Part shown: positions 15,056 to 23,542 of the stretch, piece after piece | Numbering within the stretch: the stretch's first letter is position 1 | Layout: each line of letters starts with the position of its first letter | Virus record (IMG/VR): IMGVR_UViG_3300027759_000145 | Coordinates: 1 to 45,225 of that record | Origin: a virus | Length of the DNA stretch: 45,225 nt | Strand: one strand, 5' to 3' | Position numbers and translations under genes: made by a program | Notes under the pieces: model-generated | Seen by the model: the letters and a program-made list of their open reading frames with translations, nothing else | Told to the model about the DNA's origin: nothing | Database searches by the model: none

Positions 15056-16993
15056 TTAGAAATCTAACTCAACATCAATTAAAGGTGTGATGTCTCTATC
15101 TAAAGGTTCTGACATTTTACCCATTACTAACGTTTCTTTATTTGAATTTAATAAGGCCACTTCTGTAATCATAATACTTCCTGAAATATATGTCGGATTA
15201 ACTGATGTGATAAATTTATTGGGGGGTAACGTTGCCCTAAATGTTAATGTTTGGATTTCAGTTCCTCTAACTACATTAATACCACCGGGGAATGGTTGTT
15301 CATCGCCAAAATATGGCCCTGTTGTTCCTGTAAAATTACTTGTCATAAAATTACCTAAATTAAATGAACCCGTAGCACTTGATACATTACTTTGATTTAT
15401 TGTGAATGTATTATTTGATAATTGTGACGACTCAATTAATCCCGCACCATTTAATGTGATACCCGATTGTTTATAATAACTCCAATCGTCAGAATCGGGA
15501 TATTGATTGTTATTTGTTATTTGAAACAATAAATAAAATTGATTTGATATGTGTCCATTAATTATATTGCCGGTGGTTGTTTGTAAGTTTTGAAATTCAC
15601 CACTACCAAATTTAACCGAAACGCTATGTGGTGTGGTTGAACCTGTAACTTTCATAAAATAATTACACGGTAAACTATTGGTATCCGTTTCCCCCGAATA
15701 ACTTAACATATATGTTACCCACATAGTTTTACCGGTTGTTAATTCCGTTATCGGGTCATTGGTTATGATGGCACTTACTTTTGGTGCCGGTAATGTAAAT
15801 TTTCTATTTGATTTATAATCTAAAACAGCCACAATTTCTTCATCATCAAAGACAATAACCTGTTGATTGTAGAATATTTTACCTACTCTTACATTTTGTT
15901 CATCAAGTAAATCTCTATATTTTAAAACAAATCTTGAATTATATGATGAAACTATTTGTTTATCGGTTGAGCCCATATGAAATATTGCACCTATTGTTGA
16001 ACCTGTATTTCTATGGTATAATATAAATGGTATGTATACTTGGAAATACTCCTCATCGGATATGTCAGACACATGTGGTTCCGTAAATCCTGTACTTGTA
16101 CTTATATGGTCATCATATTTAAAAAATCTATTCGGGTCAATATTATCACCATTTTTTGAATAGTGAATGATTGCTATTGCTTTTTGTTCTTCGGGCGTTA
16201 TTGAGATTAATTCATCAACCGTATTTACAATTGTGGTACCTGTATTATATGTTTGCCCATATGATGATTTATAACCAAAAAATTCTTTAGTTCCAACATA
16301 ACCATTACTTGTATATCCCGTGATGTTTCTATGTGTCGAACCCAATCCTATTGGTTTTTCATCCCATACAACATTTAAAGTCCAAGGATTGTGTTGTGCT
16401 GTTGTGCCTGTTGGTATTGGATTTTCAAATTCATCATCATTTTGAATCACAACGACTTTAGTACTTGGTAATGTTGGTATTGTTCTATCAAGCGTAATTG
16501 ATGTTGAACCGGTTGCGGTTACTTTATACACTAAACTATTTGTTTGACCCGTAATTAAATTGTTGTTTAATTTATTACCATTAAAAGCTAATGTAATAAA
16601 ACTACCTGTTTGATAATTTGAACCGGTTGCAACCGTAATTGAATTTGTATTTCCTGTAAATGAGTTAACGGTCTCATAACTTGATGTTATATATGAACCA
16701 GATACGAAACCTGATGGCCCCATAACATTAGCACATTCAATTGTTCCCATCATTGATACCGGTATACCGTAAGGTGAACTACCCGAAACATATTGAATTG
16801 GATATTTTACATTACCATAATCATCGAATGGTGCCATTATTGTTTGTTCAGTGGTTGAACCACTATATGAATACTCCGAATCGCCCACAGCAAAGTGTGT
16901 AATTACAAAATTACCGTTTGCAATACTTTCTCTACCCTTTTGTGTTAATCTTGCCGCAATTTGTCCTGAATAATTTTTATCTAAAAATCCCAT
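15056..16993 (-). CDS. Tail/baseplate structural protein
   Basis: 645 aa. The N-terminus (GFLDKNYSGQIAARLTQKGR then FVITHFAVGDSEYSY) resembles that of baseplate or tail-fibre attachment proteins of T4-like marine phages, which begin with a similar F-x-D...LTxxGR...F-AxGDxE pattern. The rest is rich in Ser, Thr, Gly and Asn with many short strands (repeated T-G-S-T), typical of a beta-structured virion protein. No enzymatic motif, signal or membrane segment is visible. It ends the continuous virion block; the next gene in the direction of transcription is the resolvase. The TATTTATA motif (16995-17002) lies one base from its ATG. It could be a fibre rather than a baseplate part. Confidence 0.65.
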   Translation of the reverse strand: MGFLDKNYSGQIAARLTQKGRESIANGNFVITHFAVGDSEYSYSGSTTEQTIMAPFDDYGNVKYPIQYVSGSSPYGIPVSMMGTIECANVMGPSGFVSGSYITSSYETVNSFTGNTNSITVATGSNYQTGSFITLAFNGNKLNNNLITGQTNSLVYKVTATGSTSITLDRTIPTLPSTKVVVIQNDDEFENPIPTGTTAQHNPWTLNVVWDEKPIGLGSTHRNITGYTSNGYVGTKEFFGYKSSYGQTYNTGTTIVNTVDELISITPEEQKAIAIIHYSKNGDNIDPNRFFKYDDHISTSTGFTEPHVSDISDEEYFQVYIPFILYHRNTGSTIGAIFHMGSTDKQIVSSYNSRFVLKYRDLLDEQNVRVGKIFYNQQVIVFDDEEIVAVLDYKSNRKFTLPAPKVSAIITNDPITELTTGKTMWVTYMLSYSGETDTNSLPCNYFMKVTGSTTPHSVSVKFGSGEFQNLQTTTGNIINGHISNQFYLLFQITNNNQYPDSDDWSYYKQSGITLNGAGLIESSQLSNNTFTINQSNVSSATGSFNLGNFMTSNFTGTTGPYFGDEQPFPGGINVVRGTEIQTLTFRATLPPNKFITSVNPTYISGSIMITEVALLNSNKETLVMGKMSEPLDRDITPLIDVELDF

Positions 16994-16994
16994 A

Positions 16995-17002
16995 TATAAA
17001 TA
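16995..17002 (-). promoter_or_regulatory. TATTTATA motif at the start of the 15056-16993 gene
   Basis: Coding-strand TATTTATA one base from the ATG. It is too close for an ordinary -10 element serving this start, so a translation-start function or transcription from elsewhere must be considered. Confidence 0.3.
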
Positions 17003-17005
17003 ATT

Positions 17006-19414
17006 TTAACTTTTTTCTTTACAATCATATTCAAAATTCCCACCGTAATTTGGTTTATAATAGCGATATTTTGACCTATTAAATATTGTATTTTTTATTA
17101 ATACGCCGCCAGTCCAAAGAGTTGTTGCAGGAACAAATTGTTCAATAAATTTAATCCAGTGTGGTGACATTTTTTTGATGTATTCAATTAATGGCCCATA
17201 CTTAAATGGTATAGTATCAACATTATTTACATTACTAATATAATCACTATATATCTTATCTAAAATAACATAACCTCTATCAAATCTCATTGTATTACTG
17301 TTAGTTAATACATTTTTTAACGCAGTATTTAAAAATTCTACAAATGTTATACCTGTTTGTGGTGTTAATGTACCAAATATCAATTCCAAATTTGATGATT
17401 GTCTCCAAATATCGTATTCTATTGTCTGAGATGGTGAAAGACTTACACTTAAATTCTTTCTATTTAATGTTAAAATACTTAATTCATCAACAACACTTAA
17501 TTTTTTATTGTCAATTCTTGATTTTAATTCATAACCATAGTCTAATCCTTGAAATGTTCTAAAACTATTAAAGTAATCTTCACCATATGTAAATGGTTTA
17601 TTCATTGTTTTGGTATATTTGGTTCTACCGGTTAATACGGAGTTTTCATAATCAATAACTAATGGTGACCTATGTTGTAATGTTACATCGTACCAACCAG
17701 AACCTTGTTGAAAAAATACACTACCATCACTACTTGTTGCACTTTTTGGTACACCATTCTCATTAATTGGGTAGTCGCTTCTTGTTAACGTTGTACCAGA
17801 TGTTGATGTCATACCCGTATTATAAGATATAAATGTGCTACCCGACATTGTTATACCTGTAATAATTGGTCCCGTTTCAATACCGTTGATATAGTTATAT
17901 AAATCAAAATTAACTTTTAAATCGGTAGTGTCACCAACGGTTACTAATGTAGTTGCCTCAGTTGGTGTTGATGTAATATCATAGACAAATTCATCTATTT
18001 TAATCATTGGTTCGGGCGCACCTAAGAATTTTAAAAAGAATTCTAATGCTTTACGTGTACCTTTTGATTTATATAGTTGAGCTAAATTAATTAATATTCT
18101 TCTATAAAATTCGTATTCAGATTCTATTAGGTTTTTACCAACACTAATACCCGAATAGTTACTATCTTGTCTTGTATAAAGAATATCGTTTAAACTTTTC
18201 TCATCAAAAAGATTTACGGTATCAAGTCCCAAGTTTTGTGACAAGTTTTTTAACAACATGTCAGGTATATTATTGATGGAATCATAACTCACGTGTCTCA
18301 TGAACGCAATGTTATCGATGTATTTTTTTATACTATCAAAGCTTTGACCATATAATTGGAATACGGACTCAGCTCTTTTATCTTCCGTGTCGAATTCAAA
18401 TAGTTGTGGTGATGTTAAGAATCTAACAATTAAATTAGACTTATAATCATCAATCTCATCTGACAAATCAAATAAACTTTGAACAAATTGGTTATATTCG
18501 ATACCCACAATTTGTGGATTCCATCCATCCTTAGATACGGGCCATGTTACGTTAACACCAACTAAATCAGTTGCACTGTTATCGTAATTGTCTCTTGGTA
18601 CTCTAAAACTTGAGGTGTATATTGGATTTGATTCTCTATTAAGTAATAATTCTTCAAGGTCATCTAAATTTTTAAAGAATTCCTCAACTATACTATCATT
18701 TGGTTTGATAACGTAATCAAAATTTACATCGGCATATCCACTAAATAAATTACCTTCAACTTCTAACGTTAAAACAAAATTATTATCAAAAGTTGGTTCA
18801 GTATAATTTGTAATATTGTAAGAAACGCCACTATAAATTAAAATGTAATTCTTATAAGCAGAATAAAAATTTCTTATTTCATTATCAGTTTCTACCAAAG
18901 TATTACTATTTGGTTTTGCTAATATAATTTCAAAAGGATTGTAAAAAATTGATTGTTGTGATTCAAATTCGGTGATGTTAGTCGCACTATCATATGAAAT
19001 ATTCTCTGCGGTATAATTTGTTGTTTTTGTTACTGTTGAACTATCGGCAAATAATGACGCGGGAAACTTACCAATGATTCTGCCAAGTGAAATGTTTAAT
19101 CTTTCTTTTAATGAACCAAATAATGAACGTCCCGCATCACTCCGTGATGGTCTAAACTTAATAACATCTTTTGTTGTTTTTGATGTATTTGTTTTTGGTG
19201 CATTAGTTTCTTCTTTTAAAGTGTCTAACGTTAAGAAATCGGAAAATGGTGCACTTGAAAAACTTTTACTATCTTTTTCAGGTGTTGCTCTGTCTATAGC
19301 AAAGTTGGTGTTGGTCAATTGACTACTACCATCGGTAATTTGAATACCGACTAAATTGTCACTAAACGTTTGAGCCCCACTAGCTGCTTGACTCGGAACT
19401 TTATATTTTGCCAT
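17006..19414 (-). CDS. Large baseplate/tail protein with a tail-protein-I-like middle
   Basis: 802 aa. The centre (about residues 330-470) is helical and resembles the P2 gpI/tail-protein-I group of baseplate wedge proteins: an RAESVFQLYGQSFDSIKKYI stretch, then NIPDMLLKNLSQNLGL, then EFYRRILINLAQLYKSKGTR followed by KALEFFLKFLGAPEP. The flanks are strand-rich. The C-terminus (SPHWIKFIEQFVPATTLW then KYRYYKPNYGG) is aromatic. A wedge or fibre-connector role fits its size and place. In T4 the equivalent would be near gp7/gp8, but direct homology is not shown by the sequence. The ATG overlaps the upstream stop (TAATG). Confidence 0.6.
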   Translation of the reverse strand: MAKYKVPSQAASGAQTFSDNLVGIQITDGSSQLTNTNFAIDRATPEKDSKSFSSAPFSDFLTLDTLKEETNAPKTNTSKTTKDVIKFRPSRSDAGRSLFGSLKERLNISLGRIIGKFPASLFADSSTVTKTTNYTAENISYDSATNITEFESQQSIFYNPFEIILAKPNSNTLVETDNEIRNFYSAYKNYILIYSGVSYNITNYTEPTFDNNFVLTLEVEGNLFSGYADVNFDYVIKPNDSIVEEFFKNLDDLEELLLNRESNPIYTSSFRVPRDNYDNSATDLVGVNVTWPVSKDGWNPQIVGIEYNQFVQSLFDLSDEIDDYKSNLIVRFLTSPQLFEFDTEDKRAESVFQLYGQSFDSIKKYIDNIAFMRHVSYDSINNIPDMLLKNLSQNLGLDTVNLFDEKSLNDILYTRQDSNYSGISVGKNLIESEYEFYRRILINLAQLYKSKGTRKALEFFLKFLGAPEPMIKIDEFVYDITSTPTEATTLVTVGDTTDLKVNFDLYNYINGIETGPIITGITMSGSTFISYNTGMTSTSGTTLTRSDYPINENGVPKSATSSDGSVFFQQGSGWYDVTLQHRSPLVIDYENSVLTGRTKYTKTMNKPFTYGEDYFNSFRTFQGLDYGYELKSRIDNKKLSVVDELSILTLNRKNLSVSLSPSQTIEYDIWRQSSNLELIFGTLTPQTGITFVEFLNTALKNVLTNSNTMRFDRGYVILDKIYSDYISNVNNVDTIPFKYGPLIEYIKKMSPHWIKFIEQFVPATTLWTGGVLIKNTIFNRSKYRYYKPNYGGNFEYDCKEKS

Positions 19415-20337
19415 TATACGTCAGTAATGTTATCTAATCCCAATGTTTCATCAATATCCGTTCTTTCTTCACGAACCTCATATAGTGTCTCACTAAATTC
19501 GTCTTTGATTTCATAAAGATTGTATTGTTTGTAAATTTGGTTATTCTCATCGTAGATTGTGTAGATACCCGGAGTAATCGCTTTAGTTTGATTACCGTAC
19601 AATGCGTGTGCTAATGTACTCGCATCGTGTTCTACCATATCAACCTCAATTGTTGTTGGATTAACAAACGTATTGGTTAATATAATTTTTTGACCCGGTT
19701 GTCCGATAAATGGAATAACATTTGGTCTACTCGATGGTGATGACGAAGGTGTAATCGTCATGAATATTAAATTACTTACTTGGTCAGTATATTGATATCT
19801 TATAGCTTTGTCAGATGTATTTGTTAAATTCGATGTAATTGCTTGACAATAAAATGATGATGTTATAACTCTATAAAAATTTGGGATTTTTGTTTTGTTA
19901 TCAGTTGTGTTAATATATTCAACACGGTATCCAACCATTCCTTGTGGTGTGAATTTGTTTCTATCGGCTGCCGGTACATTTGATGTATCAATAACCAATC
20001 CTCTAACTGATGGAAGTGAAGCTAAAACACCACAATCGGTAATTGTTGTTCTAATTTGTTTTGGTCTAATGTGTAATGTGTAAATTCCTAAGTTGGCAAA
20101 ATCATTAGCATTTAACTTTAAGTTATATAAACCACCCAATATCTCAGCGTTTGGTGCTGCTCCGTCATCCGTTGTATCAGAATTATGATAGACAGGTGTT
20201 AAAACATCTGTTGATATTAATTTCTTTAGTGTAACCGGTGCCGTAGCCGTTCTACCTGATGTATAATGATAAAATATCTCAACATCTGCTGGGGATACGT
20301 CTGCGGGTCTAATTATTCCATAACTTCCAACGGCCAT
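19414..20337 (-). CDS. Structural protein, probable baseplate component
   Basis: 307 aa. The N-terminus is MAVGSYGIIRPADVSPADVE. The remainder is strand-rich with a well-ordered, hydrophobic pattern (LGIYTLHIRPKQIRTTITD, FIGQPGQKIILTNTFVNPTT) and an acidic C-terminus (ETLYEVREERTDIDETLG). No family is recognised, and there is no signal or membrane segment. The stop overlaps the start of the 802-aa baseplate-type gene (TAATG), so equal production and a shared complex are likely. A TATTTATA motif lies 17 bases before its ATG. The context is wholly structural. Confidence 0.55.
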   Translation of the reverse strand: MAVGSYGIIRPADVSPADVEIFYHYTSGRTATAPVTLKKLISTDVLTPVYHNSDTTDDGAAPNAEILGGLYNLKLNANDFANLGIYTLHIRPKQIRTTITDCGVLASLPSVRGLVIDTSNVPAADRNKFTPQGMVGYRVEYINTTDNKTKIPNFYRVITSSFYCQAITSNLTNTSDKAIRYQYTDQVSNLIFMTITPSSSPSSRPNVIPFIGQPGQKIILTNTFVNPTTIEVDMVEHDASTLAHALYGNQTKAITPGIYTIYDENNQIYKQYNLYEIKDEFSETLYEVREERTDIDETLGLDNITDV

Positions 20338-20354
20338 ATTATTTCTTTTTTAAT

Positions 20355-20367
20355 TATAAATATAAAT
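20355..20367 (-). promoter_or_regulatory. ATTTATATTTATA motif upstream of the 20337 gene
   Basis: Coding-strand ATTTATATTTATA in a 31-base gap, 17 bases before the ATG. This spacing would suit a promoter with a very short leader. Confidence 0.4.
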
Positions 20368-20368
20368 C

Positions 20369-20878
20369 TTATTGTTTTTTTACTTTAAAATAACCATTTC
20401 CATATACACTTAATTCTCCCATGTTTTCAATTTCACCTAATCTTAGGTTCATCTCCATTACACCCTGTTTTCCACGTTCAACAAAAACATCAGAATAAAT
20501 TGTTGGTTCTTCAATAAAACCTAAGAAATGTTCGTTACGAGATAATACTTCAAAAATTACTTCTTCTTTTGTAAAACCAACTGTGTTACCCGTTAAAATT
20601 GTATAACCTTCAGGATAATCCCTATAATAAATGTTATCAATAGTGTAACCAGTTATATCGTCAACTATGTTTAATGCTATAGTGTGGCCATTTCCTCCAT
20701 ACTTTTTATATTCGGATAGTTTACTTAAACCAATTGCATTATAATACGTTGTACCTGTAAAAGTAGTGTTGCCGGTATATGCCGTGTAGTCTAAATCATT
20801 TTCATATCCTTGAGTCACACCAGTTGATGGAGTAATGTAAGGTAACGTAAATGTTAATGAACCTGAACTAAGTAGCAT
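20369..20878 (-). CDS. Structural protein of unknown type
   Basis: 169 aa. Strand-rich, with many Thr/Gly/Tyr turns (TPSTGVTQGYENDLDYTAYT) in the first third, and a C-terminal part (EVLSRNEHFLGFIEEPTIYS then RGKQGVMEMNLRLGEIENMG) that looks like a small folded domain. I cannot assign a family. The sequence VFVERGKQGVMEMNLRLGEI recalls short adaptor proteins near tail genes of uncultured phages, but only by memory. It has the longest gap of the virion block (79 bases) upstream, containing a hairpin. Confidence 0.5.
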   Translation of the reverse strand: MLLSSGSLTFTLPYITPSTGVTQGYENDLDYTAYTGNTTFTGTTYYNAIGLSKLSEYKKYGGNGHTIALNIVDDITGYTIDNIYYRDYPEGYTILTGNTVGFTKEEVIFEVLSRNEHFLGFIEEPTIYSDVFVERGKQGVMEMNLRLGEIENMGELSVYGNGYFKVKKQ

Positions 20879-20888
20879 AATTAATAAT

Positions 20889-20915
20889 GTATTCTAGTAA
20901 ATATCTTTAGAATAC
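20889..20915 (-). repeat. Inverted repeat upstream of the 20878 gene
   Basis: 7-bp perfect inverted repeat GTATTCT/AGAATAC with a 13-base loop, in the 79-base gap 11 bases before the ATG. No T tract follows on the minus strand, so it is not a classical terminator. It could be an operator, an mRNA start-region structure or chance. Confidence 0.3.
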
Positions 20916-20957
20916 TTTTGGATTAATATAATGAATAAAATGATGTAAATAAATCTT

Positions 20958-21557
20958 TTATAATGAGCCGCACTCAATAAATTCAAGTTCTACGTATCTA
21001 TCAACACTTGAGGTTGATGATGTTATATTAAAAGTAAAATCATATTTACCTTGACCCAATTGAATTTCTTTATAAACCGTGCCCACTGTGGGTGCGGATG
21101 TTGACACTGTAATTGTGGATGGTGAGGGCGGTGTTGCATTTCCAATTGGTGTAACTGTTAAGCTGCTTGTAACACTATTACCATCACTGTTATTAAATGC
21201 TTTTAATCTTAAAGTTGGTGAACCGTTTGCTCCAAATAAATCGGCTCGATAACTTGAATAACACACATCTGTTGACTGAAACACCAAATATAAATCTCCA
21301 CATCTTAATTGATTAAATGTATAACCATCTATTAATTCTTGATGAGTTAAATCATCTTTTAATATACTATAAACGGGGCCAATGTTTAATGTTTCTACAA
21401 CACCCGTACTAACTCCCCCTGTGGTACTTATTAATTGATATGTGCTTCCCGAAGTAAACGTAAACCCCGAAGATTCAAAATATTCCAACGTAGCGGTAAA
21501 TGGACCTATTGTTTCACGTGGGATATTCTTATATGTTGCGGTTATGTTAAATGCCAT
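20958..21557 (-). CDS. Hypothetical virion protein next to the fibre genes
   Basis: 199 aa. Starts MAFNITATYKNIPRETIGPF and is nearly all beta-strand in character, with Ser/Thr-rich turns and several short strands (TFTSGSTYQLISTTGGVSTG, TLRLKAFNNSDGN). It has a linker-like Pro/Ser stretch (TPPSPSTITVSTSAPT, about 140-160) before a last strand domain. This is typical of a small fibre or Ig-like decoration module. No signal peptide. The position between the PT-repeat fibre gene and the tail genes, and its TATTTAT motif, suggest co-expression with them. Function is inferred from context only. Confidence 0.5.
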   Translation of the reverse strand: MAFNITATYKNIPRETIGPFTATLEYFESSGFTFTSGSTYQLISTTGGVSTGVVETLNIGPVYSILKDDLTHQELIDGYTFNQLRCGDLYLVFQSTDVCYSSYRADLFGANGSPTLRLKAFNNSDGNSVTSSLTVTPIGNATPPSPSTITVSTSAPTVGTVYKEIQLGQGKYDFTFNITSSTSSVDRYVELEFIECGSL

Positions 21558-21562
21558 ATATC

Positions 21563-21569
21563 ATAAATA
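21563..21569 (-). promoter_or_regulatory. CTATTTATG motif upstream of the 21557 gene
   Basis: Coding-strand CTATTTATG, about five bases before the ATG. A member of the recurrent late-gene motif. Confidence 0.3.
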
Positions 21570-21590
21570 GATTAAATAGTTTTTTTAATA

Positions 21591-23516
21591 TTACACTGTT
21601 ATCATATAAGCCGTTGTTTCACTACAACCGTTTCCATCAGTAGCAACAACGTAGTAGTATCCCGCTACAACACTATTAAATGTTACACTAGTTGAGTCAT
21701 ATAATGTATCAACTAAAGTGCCCCCACCAATTGCATAAGGCGTATCATTATCGCTATATAATTCAAAGGTTTTAGACCCTGAGGCTCCACCTGAAACCGA
21801 CGCATAAATTTGGTCAAAACCAGTTTTTTGTGCAAATAATCCAAGAGAACCTGGTTGAGTTATTGTTATATTAAATGTAACCTCTCTTGATGCACTATCT
21901 TTAACATATATTGTATATGAGGTTGCGGTTAAAGTACTATATGTTGTAGATGATGTCCAATTGGTGTAAGTTCCACCAACATTTAATTTAGTCTGATATG
22001 TTCCACCAAATCCACCCGAAACGTTAGTAACGGTAATTGAACCATTATTTCCGCCATTACATGAAACATTTGAACCTGTAATTGTTGCCGTAATGGCTGC
22101 GGGTGTTGGGGTTGGTTGTGCTGTTGGTGTAGATGTTGGCGCATTACTTGGTGTGGGTGCTGGTGTTGTTGCTACTTGACAATCGTTACAAGAACCGTGT
22201 TCTGTTATTTGTCCATATGTGTAGAATGGACCAACGTTGGGACCTTTACTATTAGAAACAACATAATAGCATTGTGTAATTCCATTACCATCAATACCCG
22301 ATATTACTTCATTTCCACTAAAATTACCATTTGGGTCATATAATTGATATGTTGCATTACTATTGTCTGAACAGAATTTTAAACTCCAATAAAAATTAAC
22401 ACTTGTTGGTGTTGAGGTTGGTTGTGCTGTTGGTGTAGATGTTGGTTGTGCTGTTGGTGTAGATGTTGGTTGTGCTGTTGGAGTTGTGCTTGGTGGTGCA
22501 CATGCAACTATATTTGTAATCTCGCCAACATTAACAATATATCTATAACTTCCGTCTGAATAGAAACCTGTTGCCAATGTTGAACCTCCGCAACTATTAT
22601 AAAGTATGTTACCAATTGATAAACCGCCACCAGTCGTTTTATATGCTGTAACATCATCACCGCTTCTTGTGCAAACCGTATCAAACACCGGCGTTAAATT
22701 AAATCCATAACAAGGTGTGCTTGGTGTAGGTGTAGGCTGAGCTGTTGGTGTAGATGTTGATGGTGGTGTTGATGGTGGTGTTGATGGTGGTGTTCTTGTT
22801 GGGGTAATCGACGGTGTTGGTGTAATAGTATTTGTTGGTGTTACTGTATTGGTTGGTGTTATTGTTGCAGTTCTTGTTGGGGTAATCGACGATGTTGGTG
22901 TAATAGTATTTGTTGGTGTTACTGTATTGGTTGGTGTTATTGTTGCCGTAATAGTTGAAGTTGGTGTTACTGTATTGGTTGGTGTTACGGTTGGGGTAAT
23001 ACTTGAAGTTGGTGTTATAGTGTTAGTTGGTGTAATTGATGGTGTAACAGTACTTGTTGGTGTTATAGTGTTGGTTGGTGTTACTGTGTTGGTTGGTGTA
23101 CTTGTTGGTGTAACTGTACTTGTTGGTGTTATAGTGTTGGTTGGTGTAACGGTGTTTGTTGGCGTTATTGTCGGTGTTGGTGTTTGTGATGCACCTTCAG
23201 ATGGTGTGATAGATGGTGTTGGTGTTATGGTGTTGGTTGGTGTGGCGGTAGTTGTTGGTGTTGGTGTTGGGCTTGGTACAGAATATGTAACGTCAAATGA
23301 ACAATTTTCTTTTGTGTTTAATAGTGTTACGGTTGAAGTACCATCAGGTACAGAAACAAGAACACCTAAATTAGTTGTTAAATTAACGTAAGATACGTTT
23401 ACAGCATTACCACCACCATACACTAAAGTTGCGTAGTTGGTACTCACACCATTGTAGTATATGTTGTAGGGTCCTTGTGATGTTCCGGAAGTAATTTTTA
23501 CATAAAAGTATCTCAT
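21591..23516 (-). CDS. PT-repeat fibre-like protein with SprB-like repeats
   Basis: 641 aa. Residues 1-75 form a small N-terminal domain. From about 80 to 265 the sequence is a Thr/Pro repeat (units like TPTNTITPTSS), then a Cys-containing module (YGFNLTPVFDTVC, ending NVGEITNIVAC), a second PT linker, another module (about 380-440), and a third PT linker. From about 474 it reads ITATITGSNVSCNGGNNGSI, then GGTYQTKLN and YTIYVKDSASREVTF, which matches the SprB repeat of Flavobacterium gliding-motility adhesins; a second weaker copy fills 560-641 (VSGGASGSKTFELYSDN, YYVVATDGNGCSETT). It looks like a fibre or surface appendage that binds host carbohydrate or protein. The rigid, perhaps glycosylated, PT parts act as spacers. 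Confidence 0.75.
   Translation of the reverse strand: MRYFYVKITSGTSQGPYNIYYNGVSTNYATLVYGGGNAVNVSYVNLTTNLGVLVSVPDGTSTVTLLNTKENCSFDVTYSVPSPTPTPTTTATPTNTITPTPSITPSEGASQTPTPTITPTNTVTPTNTITPTSTVTPTSTPTNTVTPTNTITPTSTVTPSITPTNTITPTSSITPTVTPTNTVTPTSTITATITPTNTVTPTNTITPTSSITPTRTATITPTNTVTPTNTITPTPSITPTRTPPSTPPSTPPSTSTPTAQPTPTPSTPCYGFNLTPVFDTVCTRSGDDVTAYKTTGGGLSIGNILYNSCGGSTLATGFYSDGSYRYIVNVGEITNIVACAPPSTTPTAQPTSTPTAQPTSTPTAQPTSTPTSVNFYWSLKFCSDNSNATYQLYDPNGNFSGNEVISGIDGNGITQCYYVVSNSKGPNVGPFYTYGQITEHGSCNDCQVATTPAPTPSNAPTSTPTAQPTPTPAAITATITGSNVSCNGGNNGSITVTNVSGGFGGTYQTKLNVGGTYTNWTSSTTYSTLTATSYTIYVKDSASREVTFNITITQPGSLGLFAQKTGFDQIYASVSGGASGSKTFELYSDNDTPYAIGGGTLVDTLYDSTSVTFNSVVAGYYYVVATDGNGCSETTAYMITV
22731..23285 (-). 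repeat. Low-complexity Thr/Pro tandem repeat inside the 641-aa protein
   Basis: Coding-strand codons alternate ACA/ACT/ACC with CCA/CCC, giving TPTxT units; on the plus strand it appears as GGTGTT-type repeats. The coding strand is strongly C/A-biased. Confidence 0.85.
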
Positions 23517-23520
23517 TTGT

Positions 23521-23528
23521 TATAAATA
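23521..23528 (-). promoter_or_regulatory. TATTTATA motif upstream of the PT-fibre gene
   Basis: Coding-strand TATTTATA, four bases before the ATG, in a 26-base gap. Confidence 0.3.
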
Positions 23529-23542
23529 TTTATTATTTTATT

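Noticed and set aside
22849-23391. Plus-strand open frame opposite the 641-aa protein
   Set aside because: Same cause: antisense of PT repeats, no independent domain.
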